A stretch of DNA of 64,000 nucleotides from Marinobacter subterrani (GTDB taxonomy: Bacteria; Pseudomonadota; Gammaproteobacteria; Pseudomonadales; Oleiphilaceae): assembly GCF_001045555.1 (NCBI RefSeq), contig NZ_LFBU01000001.1:1302001-1366000 (forward strand), given 5' to 3'. A program made the position numbers and the translations under genes. Shown piece by piece: positions 16,570 to 26,097 of this stretch. The notes beneath the pieces were generated by a model that ran no database searches, had not been told where the DNA came from, and was given only the letters and a program-made list of their open reading frames with translations. Numbering within the stretch: position 1 is the first letter of the stretch; each line of letters opens with the position of its first letter.

Positions 16570-17456
16570 GCATCACCCATCAGCATCCATCGGAGCGTCT
16601 CTTCCAGTTCCGGCGTTTGCCACTCGCCAATGCAGTTGCGAAGTTTGGAGGCATCACCGCACAGGGTTTTTACCTCGTTGGCTCGCACAAAGGCTGGGTT
16701 CACACGCACCTCGATTTCATGGCCCGAAATCTCGGAACACATTGCCAGAACTTCCCGCAACGAGTGCGTTTTGCCCGAGGCAACATTGAAGGTTTCGCCG
16801 ACCGGCTGTTTTTCGATCAGCTTCCGATAAGCCTGCACCACGGCGCGCACATCGCTGAAGTCCCGCCACACGTCCAGATTGCCAAGTTCAATTACATCCG
16901 CCTTACGTTTGAAATGCGAAACAATCTTGGGAAGCAGGAAGTTCTCCGCCTGACCAACGCCACTGTAATTGAAGGGCCTGGTCAGCGTAATCGGCAGACC
17001 CGGCAACCAGGTTCTGGCCATGTACTCCATAGCGACCTTGCTCACGCCGTAGTCGTTGGCTGGCGCAGGCGGCGTACTTTCATTGAGTACGCCGCCTGCC
17101 TGGTTACCATAGACGTTAGCGCTGCTGGCCAGCAGAACACTGTCTAGCGTTTTGCCGGAAGCGTTGATCGCTTCCAGCAAATTACGCGTGCCCATCAGGT
17201 TCACATGGTAAAACCCGTTAGGGTCTCCATGGCCAACGAAAGCAAGGGCGGCGAGATGGATGACCACATCCGGCTGCACCTCAGCCATTACGGCTTTCAG
17301 GGCCGCAGCATCGGTGAGATCTGCCTGGACGTAATCGGCAGACGCCGATTCATGACTGCCCAGGCCAACCACGCCATAGCCGGCGGCCCGAAGTTCGGAG
17401 ACCATATAACGGCCGGTAAAGCCTTCGCTACCGGTAACCAGAACCCGTTTTTGCAT
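16566..17456 (-). CDS. rmd: GDP-6-deoxy-D-lyxo-hexos-4-ulose reductase (GDP-D-rhamnose synthase)
   Basis: A 296-residue extended short-chain dehydrogenase with VLVTGSEGFTGRYMVSEL at the N-terminus (TGxxGFxG) and the catalytic set LLASSANVYG plus DYGVSKVAME (Y-x3-K). Together with gmd it would reduce the 4-keto intermediate to GDP-D-rhamnose. GDP-L-fucose synthase is a possible alternative, but that enzyme also epimerises and has a different signature; GDP-6-deoxy-D-talose synthesis is harder to exclude. It overlaps gmd by one base (TGATG). The pair next to wzm/wzt matches the Pseudomonas aeruginosa common-antigen locus. Confidence 0.85.
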   Translation of the reverse strand: MQKRVLVTGSEGFTGRYMVSELRAAGYGVVGLGSHESASADYVQADLTDAAALKAVMAEVQPDVVIHLAALAFVGHGDPNGFYHVNLMGTRNLLEAINASGKTLDSVLLASSANVYGNQAGGVLNESTPPAPANDYGVSKVAMEYMARTWLPGLPITLTRPFNYSGVGQAENFLLPKIVSHFKRKADVIELGNLDVWRDFSDVRAVVQAYRKLIEKQPVGETFNVASGKTHSLREVLAMCSEISGHEIEVRVNPAFVRANEVKTLCGDASKLRNCIGEWQTPELEETLRWMLMGDA

Positions 17457-18490
17457 CAGAACGAAAACCCGATTTTATTCCGGCGAAGATCGGCTTCCAC
17501 CATCATCTGGCAGAGCTCTTCAAGCGTTGTTTTCGGCTCCCAGCCCAGTTTTTCGCGTGCCTTGGACGGATCGCCAATCAGCAGCTCTACCTCGGCGGGG
17601 CGATAGAAGCGCGGATTCACTGCAACGATGGTTTTTCCGGTTGAGGTATCTATGGCCTTTTCCGCCTCACCCTCGCCTTGCCATTCAATCCGGATATCCG
17701 CAGCTTTGCAGGCCAGCGTTACGAAGTCCCGCACGGTTTCCGTGCGGTTCGTGGCCAGCACGTAGGTATCCGGCTCATCGGCCTGCAGCATGCGCCACAT
17801 TCCGTCTACGTAGTCTTTGGCAAAGCCCCAGTCGCGCTTGGCGTCCATGTTGCCAAGCTCCAGCACATCCTGCTTGCCCAGCTTGATACGGGCGATGGAA
17901 TTGGTGATTTTCCGAGTCACAAATTCCTGACCGCGCAGCGGTGACTCATGGTTGAACAGGATGCCACTGGTACCGAAGATGTCGTAAGACTCCCGGTAGT
18001 TAATGGTCATCCAGTGGGCATAGAGCTTGGCCACGCCATACGGGCTTCGAGGATAGAACGGCGTATCCTCCTTCTGGGGAATGGCCTGGACCTTACCGAA
18101 CATTTCGGAGGTTGACGCCTGGTAGAACCGGATTTTCGGGTTCACAATCCGGATCGCTTCCAACAGGTTAACCGGGCCAAGCCCTGTGATGTCACCCGTG
18201 GTGATCGGCTGATCAAACGAAACACCGACGAAGCTCTGAGCCGCGAGATTATATACCTCCATGGCCTCGGTCTGCTGCAGCAGGCGGATGCTGGAGGAAA
18301 GATCGGTCAGATCGTATTCAACTAGGTGAAGATTTGGGTGCTGGTCGATACCCAGTTCTTCGATACGCCAGAAGTTGACTGATGCGGTGCGACGAAAGGC
18401 GCCATAAACGGTATAGCCTTTGTCAAGTAGGAGCTCAGCTAAGTAGGCTCCGTCCTGGCCGGTGACGCCGGTAATGATTGCTTTTTTCAC
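17456..18490 (-). CDS. gmd: GDP-mannose 4,6-dehydratase
   Basis: Gmd converts GDP-D-mannose to GDP-4-keto-6-deoxy-D-mannose. The 344-residue protein has the NADP loop [16 protein letters not shown], the substrate region [28 protein letters not shown] with the catalytic Ser/Thr and Glu, and [12 protein letters not shown] with Y-x3-[20 protein letters not shown] is diagnostic of Gmd. An 82-base gap separates it from the large glycosyltransferase gene upstream; I see no clear terminator in the gap. Substrate GDP-mannose would come from manC and the phosphomannomutase. Confidence 0.95.
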   Translation of the reverse strand: MKKAIITGVTGQDGAYLAELLLDKGYTVYGAFRRTASVNFWRIEELGIDQHPNLHLVEYDLTDLSSSIRLLQQTEAMEVYNLAAQSFVGVSFDQPITTGDITGLGPVNLLEAIRIVNPKIRFYQASTSEMFGKVQAIPQKEDTPFYPRSPYGVAKLYAHWMTINYRESYDIFGTSGILFNHESPLRGQEFVTRKITNSIARIKLGKQDVLELGNMDAKRDWGFAKDYVDGMWRMLQADEPDTYVLATNRTETVRDFVTLACKAADIRIEWQGEGEAEKAIDTSTGKTIVAVNPRFYRPAEVELLIGDPSKAREKLGWEPKTTLEELCQMMVEADLRRNKIGFSF

Positions 18491-18572
18491 TGCTTGTCCT
18501 TCTTAGCTAATTTTATCAGTCGAAAATCGGAGTGAATTGTTTGAAAGGTTGTCTCTGATACATTAGCGACAT

Positions 18573-21500
18573 CTAAGTTCGACACTGAGGCTCAGATTCC
18601 ATCACCAACACAGCTTCCGACTCTGTTATTGGGCTTGGCTCGGAATCGTCTATCAAAACCTTCAAAAGCTGCAGGGCACTCTCCCTCCAGGTAAGCCAGG
18701 GCATGTTGTCCGAAATCGGGTGATCACCCTTTGCATAAAGGTCGATCCAGCACTTAACTGAATCCGCAAGATCCTTGGGATGTTCGCTATTAAAATAATA
18801 GGCGTTGTCTCCGGCTACTTCGCGGAAAACAGGAATATCTCTGGCGATCACGGGGATTTTGTGTTGAGCAGCCTCAATTAATGGGAGACCAAAACCCTCA
18901 CCATAGGAGGCGGCAAGCAAGCACGTGCTGGCCTCGTAAACCTTTTCCAAGTATTCATCACTGATCCCTTCCAGCCAGACGAAGCGCTTGTCACGCTCGG
19001 GGTGAACTCGAAGACGATCGACAAGCCGTTCGACCATCCATCCCTGCTTACCCACTATCACCAGACTTACCTCAACCTCTGATTGCCAGAGTCTTTCAAA
19101 AGCGTCGAGAACTTGAGCGTAACCCTTTCGCGGTTCAATTGTCCCTACCATCAGAAACGTAACGGTGGAGTCTAGGCGTGATAAAACTTCACTCGCATCA
19201 TCGGGGAGCCCTTTTGTTGGGTGGCTTTCTTGAATATCAGCACCTAAGTGGAAATATTCCGTCTTAATGTTGGGCATAGTTTTAAATCGACATTTATGCC
19301 AATTTAAAAATTCATCTCTAACTGACTTAGAAATACAGATTACGCCATCACTCTCGCTTATACAGTCAAGCCAACTGATATGACCTTGAGAATCATTGTT
19401 ACTAAAATAGTTTTTGGCCACGACAGGAAGGAGGTCATAGACGACAAAAAACACCTTCACACCACGTAAACGTAGATTAGAATACAGCCTTTGGTTTGTT
19501 GCAGCAATGACATAGCCACCCGCTAAATCGAGACCCAAGAGAATATCGCCGTCCTCCGGCTGGATTTTTTTCTCAGAGCCTGAAGGCCCAGTACTATTCT
19601 GGTTTTGATCCAAAAAATTTTTATTCTTATGATAATAAGACCATTTACCATTTGCCTCGCTTAGATAAACAGGGACCACTTCGTAGTTTTTAGGCTGATT
19701 CTTGACAAGTTCAAGTAGTAAAGCGCGCACCACGCGCTGAATTCCTGTACGAAAATCGTTTCGACATACAACTGAGACGTCAATATACAGCCTAGATTTT
19801 CCTTTTATAACCTGATCAGATAGCAGTCCATAGTGAAACTCATGACACTCTCTAAAACCTTTATCACAAATTATCTTTACCAGGTTTTGAGCACTCTCCG
19901 TCCAGCTTTGGTGTAATACCAAACCTCGATTACCAAAAGAATTGTTAATATAGCTTATAATTGAAGAGCTTATGTCTTGAGGTAAGTTACCGGTAAAAAA
20001 ATGAGCGGAAGAGCCAAGCACTTCTCGGAAGACTGGGATGTCACGAGCTACTATGGGAATTCCATATTGCGCAGCCTCAATAAGAGGTAACCCGAACCCC
20101 TCACCATATGACGCTGCAATCAAACAACTGCTCAATGAGTAAACCCTTTCTAAGTATTCATCGCTAATCCCTTCAAGCCAAAATAGACGCTTTCCAAGCT
20201 CTGGGTGTGCTCGAAGAGTTTCTATGGTTTCAGGGATGTCACGCCGTAACGTGTTAGGCAGACCTTTCCAGCCTTCAGCCCCAACAATGACGAGGTTGAC
20301 GTCAAAGTTCGCTTCCCAGAGCATGCTGAAAGCCTCAATGGCTTGCAGATAGCCTTTACGTGGCTCAATGGTGCCAACCATTAAAAAACTGCGGCGTGAA
20401 TTGAGTTGTTTTAGAACTTGCGCAGCATTCTTTGGCATACCAGTACTAGGTGCAGAACTCGCCACATCAAATCCGTGATGCGACCATCCAATACGAAAAC
20501 GACGTTGACTACGGCGAAGGGCACCTTTTTCTTTTAACCAATCGGCTAGATCAACAGCAACGCTTCTGGAAACACAAACTGCGCCATCGAATTTCGCTAT
20601 TACATTTAACCAATTGGCATGATTGAGATCTGCGCCTGGCGGAAAGACTTCAGGAAGCCGGACAGGCAATAAATCATGAACCATAAAATAGATAGAAATG
20701 CCATGATTGCGCAAGTTTTCGAATAGCCCTCCACGATCAGCTTCAACCAATATCTCACCGGAAAGATCTAGCCCCAAGACAAGATCTCCAGATTCGGGTT
20801 CAATCATCTCGTCAGAAAGTCCCTTTAAGGGGCATCCGAGCAAAGCAAGCGTGTAACTGCATGCACTCCGATAGTGCCACTTTCCACCTGCATTACTAAG
20901 ATACACCGGCTCGACACGGTAACCTAATGGTGGTTTTTTCAACAGTGATATGAGGAGGGCCCGCGCAACCCTCTCAATTCCTGTTTTAAGATCACTTCGG
21001 CAGGTGGCTGTCACATCCAGATACAACCGTTTTGCCCTTTTATGAGGGGGATGATTTAGGGCTAAGACTTCAGCCAACTGCATCTTCTCAGCCTCCGAAA
21101 ATGCGAGAGCCGGCTTGTTCGCGAGCGATTTGATAACCCCACGCAGACCATTGGCTGCACTCGAATAAACAGTTTCTATCGCTTCAGCATACTGCCGGGC
21201 GCAGGTCTCCGGGGCATGGTGCGTCAGTATGCGCTCTCGTGCACGCTCGCCGAATTGACCGCGCAATTGCGGAGATCGCCAAAGTTTAACCAGAGCGTCC
21301 TCCAACTCACTGTTTTCAAAATCGTCCGGAAGTTTCCAAACTACATCCTCGTCGAGGTCGGCCATGCTGCCGTTGGCATTGACGATGGTCGGGAGACCGT
21401 AATTCATGCAGTCGAGTACTGTTCCGGAGGTTTCGCCACGCGATAGGGTTCGCAACTGGACAGCGGCATCTGCAGCGGCGAGGTACTGCTCGAACATCTT

Positions 21501-23600
21501 CCTGTCCGCCCAACCAGTGATACGGATAGTTCCCTTCGCTCTGCCCCTTCGGATAGTAGCAAGCAACTCCTGCCCATAGTCACCCCCATGGTTCTCGCCA
21601 ACAAAGACAAGATGACAAGAGTCGCCTCGAGCTAGGTCAGACTCCAGCCAAACATCTATGAGGCGCTGGTTGAGCTTCGAGGGTCCCAGCATGCCGAATG
21701 CGCATACCAGGAAGTCCTCATTCCCCAGCCCCAATGCCTTGCGGGCTTCGGCACGGCCCACCCTAATACGGGAATTGCGCAGATGGGGAACGACCGCCGA
21801 GCCATCCGGTTCACGCCCGTACCACTGGCGAGCAAGCTGAAGCGAGTGCGGCGAATGCACGATAATGCCCAAACTATTCTGGATAACGCTCAAACTGCAT
21901 GGGTAATCCCTGACTAAGTCCGCCGTTTCTTTAACGTGAAAGCGATCATAGAGCGCCTTGTAACCGTGGCTGGTATACAACTCCTTAGACCAATATCCCG
22001 GTGCACGTCCATTGACGTCAACATGAGCCACGACGTCCGAGAGGAAAAAGTCATGTAAAACCACAACACCGGGGACAGCCTCAAGCAGGTCAAACATGTG
22101 CTCGTGAAACGGCGAATTACCGACGTGGTACAGAACCCGATCATACTGTTCGCCATTCTCGACAAACCATTGCGTAGATCGCATGGGGCAATTCGCGTTG
22201 ATCCATGGGTCTTCAATCGCCTCTTGCGCTACGATGACCTCAATCTCATAGTGCTTTGCCAATTCGGGCAGCAGTTCAGCACTGTAGTCCGCTATACCGG
22301 TTCGCTCTGGGGGCAGGGGTGAAACATAGGCGAGCCTCGGGCGTGGACAATCACCCGTTCTGACTGACGACGCTATTTGGCGATTGGAGTGCAGGCGCTC
22401 CATAGCCGCGATCGCTCGCTTGGCCGTCTCATCCCAGGAAAACTTCTCAGACTGGACCTTGGTATTCGTGACGAGGCCCGCCCGAAATTCTTCATCAGAC
22501 AGCGCGCGCGCCATGATTGTTGCCATCTCTTCGTCGTTACGAGGGTCGAATAAGGCTTCCTTCCAGCCGATCATCTCAAGCAGACTGGGCGTATTCGTAC
22601 CGATCACCGGAGCCCCACAACGCATGGCCTCCAATGCAGGGAGGCCAAAGCCTTCATGCCAAGAGGGAGAGACGAAGAGTGAGCAAAGATTGTAGAGAAC
22701 TCGAAGATCCTCCTTGAGCACAACCCCTGTAAGAATTACCGAGCTCTTGCCCAAGCCCTCTTTCCCAGCCAAATCTTCAAGCAATTGGCGACTTTCTGGC
22801 TCCGCGGAACAAACAATTGCCAGTTGGTAGGTTTCACGCATTTCCCTCGGCAATTTGGAAAAGGCTCGGATCAAACCTTTGATATTTTTCCGATGATCGA
22901 TGCCACCGGTATACATGACGAACGGGCGATTCAGGCCGTAGCGGGACCGCACTAAAGATTCTTCTTCATCTGAAATATTGAGTTTCTGAAAGTAGGATTC
23001 CGCGGAAGTAGAGACATTGACCACCCATTCCTCGGATAGGCCAAGTTGCTCAATGCCTTCCTGCCGGGAAGACTCGGAAATAGCCAACCAAATATTGGCT
23101 CGGCGCATGGAATCAATTTTTTCGGAATACCACGCGGCAACCGTTGGCTTCTCAAGGTAAGGTTTACGGTAACTGAGGGGATTAAGATCGAAAAGCGTTA
23201 CGGACGTTGGCACCTTACTGGAAAATAAGCCCACACTGGTTACGGTGTCATCCTCGAGACCCTCGAACAACGAGCTAACATGCACCACATCGGGATTAAG
23301 GCTGGCGAGAAACGCTTCCCGAACCAGCTCCGCCGCGCGGCGGCGCAATTGATTGGCGTCATCAGCGAATGCCACATTAGCCGGCGCATGCCAAACACGG
23401 ATGTTACCCTGCGGCAGCAGGCCGTCGAAGGCGGCGCGGATGGGTTCGATGGTCTCCGGGAACAAGCCGCTGAGGGCGAGAATGATCTCGTGTTCGCCAC
23501 GATTAAGGATGAGTGCCTGGGTAAAAGCCATGGTGTAACGACCGATACCCCGACGGCAATTTGAGGCCTGCGCACCCTGCATATCAATCACAATTCGCAT
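18573..23600 (-). CDS. Four-domain glycosyltransferase, candidate O-antigen polymerase
   Basis: At 1675 residues this is a fusion of four GT4-like units. Unit 1 (about 1-415) has RRGIGRYTMAF, TGGIDHRKNIKGLI and PSWHEGFGLPALEAM. Unit 2 (about 420-810) begins RLAYVSPLPPERTGIADYSA and has the variant RGETSGTVLDCMNYGLPT. Units 3 (about 850-1245) and 4 (about 1265-1660) are a tandem duplication: each starts with LYLDV or LYIDV, then RTGI-type loops, PVYLS, DLLPV, VGTIEPRKGY and SYGEGFGLPLIEAAQ. Multi-domain transferases of this kind polymerise homopolymeric O-chains such as polymannans; here D-rhamnose is the likely sugar, from context. It overlaps the methyltransferase stop (TAATG). The DNA for unit 4 and the linker (about 19250-20150) is visibly richer in A and T. 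Confidence 0.88.
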   Translation of the reverse strand: MRIVIDMQGAQASNCRRGIGRYTMAFTQALILNRGEHEIILALSGLFPETIEPIRAAFDGLLPQGNIRVWHAPANVAFADDANQLRRRAAELVREAFLASLNPDVVHVSSLFEGLEDDTVTSVGLFSSKVPTSVTLFDLNPLSYRKPYLEKPTVAAWYSEKIDSMRRANIWLAISESSRQEGIEQLGLSEEWVVNVSTSAESYFQKLNISDEEESLVRSRYGLNRPFVMYTGGIDHRKNIKGLIRAFSKLPREMRETYQLAIVCSAEPESRQLLEDLAGKEGLGKSSVILTGVVLKEDLRVLYNLCSLFVSPSWHEGFGLPALEAMRCGAPVIGTNTPSLLEMIGWKEALFDPRNDEEMATIMARALSDEEFRAGLVTNTKVQSEKFSWDETAKRAIAAMERLHSNRQIASSVRTGDCPRPRLAYVSPLPPERTGIADYSAELLPELAKHYEIEVIVAQEAIEDPWINANCPMRSTQWFVENGEQYDRVLYHVGNSPFHEHMFDLLEAVPGVVVLHDFFLSDVVAHVDVNGRAPGYWSKELYTSHGYKALYDRFHVKETADLVRDYPCSLSVIQNSLGIIVHSPHSLQLARQWYGREPDGSAVVPHLRNSRIRVGRAEARKALGLGNEDFLVCAFGMLGPSKLNQRLIDVWLESDLARGDSCHLVFVGENHGGDYGQELLATIRRGRAKGTIRITGWADRKMFEQYLAAADAAVQLRTLSRGETSGTVLDCMNYGLPTIVNANGSMADLDEDVVWKLPDDFENSELEDALVKLWRSPQLRGQFGERARERILTHHAPETCARQYAEAIETVYSSAANGLRGVIKSLANKPALAFSEAEKMQLAEVLALNHPPHKRAKRLYLDVTATCRSDLKTGIERVARALLISLLKKPPLGYRVEPVYLSNAGGKWHYRSACSYTLALLGCPLKGLSDEMIEPESGDLVLGLDLSGEILVEADRGGLFENLRNHGISIYFMVHDLLPVRLPEVFPPGADLNHANWLNVIAKFDGAVCVSRSVAVDLADWLKEKGALRRSQRRFRIGWSHHGFDVASSAPSTGMPKNAAQVLKQLNSRRSFLMVGTIEPRKGYLQAIEAFSMLWEANFDVNLVIVGAEGWKGLPNTLRRDIPETIETLRAHPELGKRLFWLEGISDEYLERVYSLSSCLIAASYGEGFGLPLIEAAQYGIPIVARDIPVFREVLGSSAHFFTGNLPQDISSSIISYINNSFGNRGLVLHQSWTESAQNLVKIICDKGFRECHEFHYGLLSDQVIKGKSRLYIDVSVVCRNDFRTGIQRVVRALLLELVKNQPKNYEVVPVYLSEANGKWSYYHKNKNFLDQNQNSTGPSGSEKKIQPEDGDILLGLDLAGGYVIAATNQRLYSNLRLRGVKVFFVVYDLLPVVAKNYFSNNDSQGHISWLDCISESDGVICISKSVRDEFLNWHKCRFKTMPNIKTEYFHLGADIQESHPTKGLPDDASEVLSRLDSTVTFLMVGTIEPRKGYAQVLDAFERLWQSEVEVSLVIVGKQGWMVERLVDRLRVHPERDKRFVWLEGISDEYLEKVYEASTCLLAASYGEGFGLPLIEAAQHKIPVIARDIPVFREVAGDNAYYFNSEHPKDLADSVKCWIDLYAKGDHPISDNMPWLTWRESALQLLKVLIDDSEPSPITESEAVLVMESEPQCRT

Positions 23601-24880
23601 TACTTGCGCTTCCTGTTCTTTTCAATGGCCACTTTCAAGTCTTGGTATATCCGCCGAGCATGCGGCGTTAGGTGTTCTAGCTCTGCTGGAACCTGACGAT
23701 CATTTGAGGTCTCAAAAACGACTCTTTGCCGCCCAATACTGATAAGTCGATTCTTTAGCCTCGGCAAACGACCGATTACTTTTATCAGCAACCGCTTTAA
23801 CCGTGGGCGCCTCTGAACGAAAAGAAAGGCATGTTGCAGCACTATTTTTATTCGACCTCGAACTGGATGCTGAACATCCTTGAAACCTTGACCAAGTGTT
23901 CTTACCGGCGCCGTTATGCGCCATGATCGGCTATTAAGCAAGGCTTCGATATTTGCCACCGCCTCACCTGCTCTAGCCGCGGCTTCACTTGCTCTGCCTT
24001 CAGCTTCACTTGCTCTGCCTTCAGCTTCACTTGCTCTAGCTTCTGCCTCACCTGCCCTGGCTTCTGCCTCACCTGCCCTGGCTTCTGCCTCACCTGCCCT
24101 GGCTTCCACCTCGCTTACCTTCACGTCAATGCTCAGTGCTCTGCTATCGAAGCGAGTAAGTAGCGTATCCAGGCTCAAGCCGAATTCTTTTGCAAAAGCA
24201 TTGTCAAACCTGCCCATTACCTCGGGCTCAGCCTGCTTCTGGGCAACAACCGCATAATCCGGGCTGACACCATTTAACAGTTCGCGTAGATTCACATCCG
24301 CCTGGCTGACTAACTCTTTTGGCTCCTGCAAACGCAAAGTTTTAATGCGCTTAAACCCCGAGAATTCAGCAGCAAAAGATAATAATTCTGACGGAATAGG
24401 GTTTTGATGAGTTGGGTCCAAGTAAAAACTACGCGTCCCAACGACTATGTTCTCTGGATTAGGCGTCTCCATGATCAGCAAACCGCCAGGCTTCAGCGCA
24501 CGCATTGCCTCGCTGATCAGAAAACGAAGCGCTTCGAAGGATATGTGCTCCACTACATGAAATGCTGACACTAAAGCGAGAGAGTCGCTTTCGACAGCCT
24601 GTATGTATTCCAGAAGGTCACTTTTTTCTGCGGAGAGCCCTTGGTCTGTGCAGCCTGCGAGCATACCTTCATCGATATCTACACCATGACCGGAGAACCC
24701 CAACTCCGTTATAAACTCAAGCCACTCACCACGCCCACAGCCCAGATCCAATGCGCGTGCCTCAGGATAAACGCTTAATAACGGTTCCAGAAAAGGCTGA
24801 TAGGCCCTCAACCGACTTTTAATCAACTCTCGCGAGCCACGATATTTTTCTTCGAACGCTCGGTAAAATTTATCTGTCAT
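23600..24880 (-). CDS. SAM methyltransferase with repeat-encoded coiled coil (WbdD-like)
   Basis: Residues 1-230 form a class I SAM methyltransferase: LDLGCGRGEW at 44-53 binds SAM, then VDIDEGML, SAFHVVEHI and LKPGGLLIMETPNPEN. Residues about 250-310 are seven heptads of the EARAGEA type, encoded by a 21-bp DNA tandem repeat, and should form a coiled coil. NSRSWRITAPVR and a basic, hydrophobic C-terminal region follow, which may hold the membrane or the polymerase. A methyltransferase plus coiled coil between wzt and the polymerase gene is the layout of WbdD, which caps the chain end and sets its length. No kinase domain is visible here. The start overlaps the wzt stop as ATGA; an upstream in-frame ATG at 24976 lies inside wzt. 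Confidence 0.85.
   Translation of the reverse strand: MTDKFYRAFEEKYRGSRELIKSRLRAYQPFLEPLLSVYPEARALDLGCGRGEWLEFITELGFSGHGVDIDEGMLAGCTDQGLSAEKSDLLEYIQAVESDSLALVSAFHVVEHISFEALRFLISEAMRALKPGGLLIMETPNPENIVVGTRSFYLDPTHQNPIPSELLSFAAEFSGFKRIKTLRLQEPKELVSQADVNLRELLNGVSPDYAVVAQKQAEPEVMGRFDNAFAKEFGLSLDTLLTRFDSRALSIDVKVSEVEARAGEAEARAGEAEARAGEAEARASEAEGRASEAEGRASEAAARAGEAVANIEALLNSRSWRITAPVRTLGQGFKDVQHPVRGRIKIVLQHAFLFVQRRPRLKRLLIKVIGRLPRLKNRLISIGRQRVVFETSNDRQVPAELEHLTPHARRIYQDLKVAIEKNRKRK
23961..24107. repeat. 21-bp tandem repeat (seven units) in the methyltransferase gene
   Basis: Seven 21-base units run from 23961 to 24107, each beginning GCYTCACYTGC on the plus strand. Three adjacent units at 24045-24107 are nearly identical, as are two at 23982-24023. 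One unit encodes one heptad, so gain or loss of a unit keeps the reading frame and lengthens or shortens the coiled coil by seven residues. Confidence 0.92.
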
Positions 24881-26097
24881 TCCAAACACCTGATTTGGGG
24901 GGGCATCCAGGCAACGCCAACAAAACTTTCTACGGATGTGTTGACTACTGAAAACACCAGCACGTGGTCTCTCCACTCATAATTTCGAGCTACGTGGGTG
25001 TCATCGCCATGCATAGCTACCGAGATCGAGTAACTGCCTTCTCCGAGATTGAGGTCAAACGAAAACTCCTGCGTGGCCTCTTTCCCTTCCGGTAAGTCAC
25101 GAAGTATCTGTTTATGATGGAAGGTGTTTGTGCCAAATACCGGCTGGCCCAAACGATCTTTAATCAAATAGCCAACCACAAGGTCATCAACAGGTTTCGT
25201 GCATCTGAACGCAACTTGTAGCTTCACTGCCTGACCCACGGTTGCGACCTCGATCGGTTGCGCCTCCGAATTCAAAAGTTTTGCCGAGACCAGGGTTACA
25301 TCCCCTGTACCAGAAACTGTCTGAACCTTTCCGTCATCGCGCTTAACCTGCTCGACTTTATGATTCTCCCTGTCCGCCAGCATCGCGTTGTAAAAATCCA
25401 TTACTGACTCAGGATCACCCTCCATCGCCAGCTTTCCAGAGTTCAGCAGAATGGCTCGGTCGCAGAGTGCCTGGATGGAACCCTTATCGTGAGAAACCAA
25501 CATAAGGGTTGTGCCCTGATCTCTGAACTTTCGAATGCGATCAAAGCTCTTGTGCTGAAAATAGGCATCACCCACCGAGAGAGCCTCATCAACGATCAGG
25601 ATGTCCGGCCGCTGCGCGGTGGCAACGCTGAATGCCACCCGCATCTGCATTCCGCTGGAGTACATGCGTACCGGTTGATCCATATAATCACCGATTTCAG
25701 CAAACGCCTCTATCTCAGGCATCAGGTGATCAATGTCTTCGACCGTCAGTCCAAGAAGCTGCCCCGCCATGTAGCAATTCTGTCTGCCCGTGAAATCCGG
25801 GTGAAATCCCATGCCCAATTCCAACAGGGCCGCTACCCGGCCTGTGATTTCAACCGATCCGGTTGTCGGCATGGTGGTACCGGTGATCATTTTGAGCAGA
25901 GTGCTCTTGCCCGCCCCATTCATGCCCACAATGCCCACGGCTTCGCCCGGGCTGATCGTGAAATTTATGTCTTGCAGAACCCAGGTCAGCTCATGGCGCA
26001 TCTGGTTGCCGGGAAGCACCCATTCAGCTAACCGAGACCAGCGAGTGGGGTATTTTTTATAGGCTTTTCCAAGGTTGGTTACGGTGATCTGTCCCAT
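24877..26097 (-). CDS. wzt: O-antigen ABC transporter ATPase with C-terminal sugar-binding domain
   Basis: Wzt powers export of lipid-linked O-antigen. The 406-residue protein has Walker A GMNGAGKST at 58-66, the signature YSSGMQMRVAF, Walker B ILIVDEAL and the switch VSHDKGS. Before Walker A, KYPTRWSRLAEWVLPG is the extra loop usual in polysaccharide exporters. From about residue 240 a beta-rich domain follows (VTLVSAKLLNSEAQPIEVAT to the end); in studied Wzt proteins this domain recognises the capped chain end. It shares one base with the wzm stop (TGATG) and four with the methyltransferase start. Confidence 0.95.
   Translation of the reverse strand: MGQITVTNLGKAYKKYPTRWSRLAEWVLPGNQMRHELTWVLQDINFTISPGEAVGIVGMNGAGKSTLLKMITGTTMPTTGSVEITGRVAALLELGMGFHPDFTGRQNCYMAGQLLGLTVEDIDHLMPEIEAFAEIGDYMDQPVRMYSSGMQMRVAFSVATAQRPDILIVDEALSVGDAYFQHKSFDRIRKFRDQGTTLMLVSHDKGSIQALCDRAILLNSGKLAMEGDPESVMDFYNAMLADRENHKVEQVKRDDGKVQTVSGTGDVTLVSAKLLNSEAQPIEVATVGQAVKLQVAFRCTKPVDDLVVGYLIKDRLGQPVFGTNTFHHKQILRDLPEGKEATQEFSFDLNLGEGSYSISVAMHGDDTHVARNYEWRDHVLVFSVVNTSVESFVGVAWMPPQIRCLE

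Noticed and set aside
23961..24107. CRISPR array
   Set aside because: The units are direct 21-base repeats without spacers and lie inside a coding frame encoding heptads.
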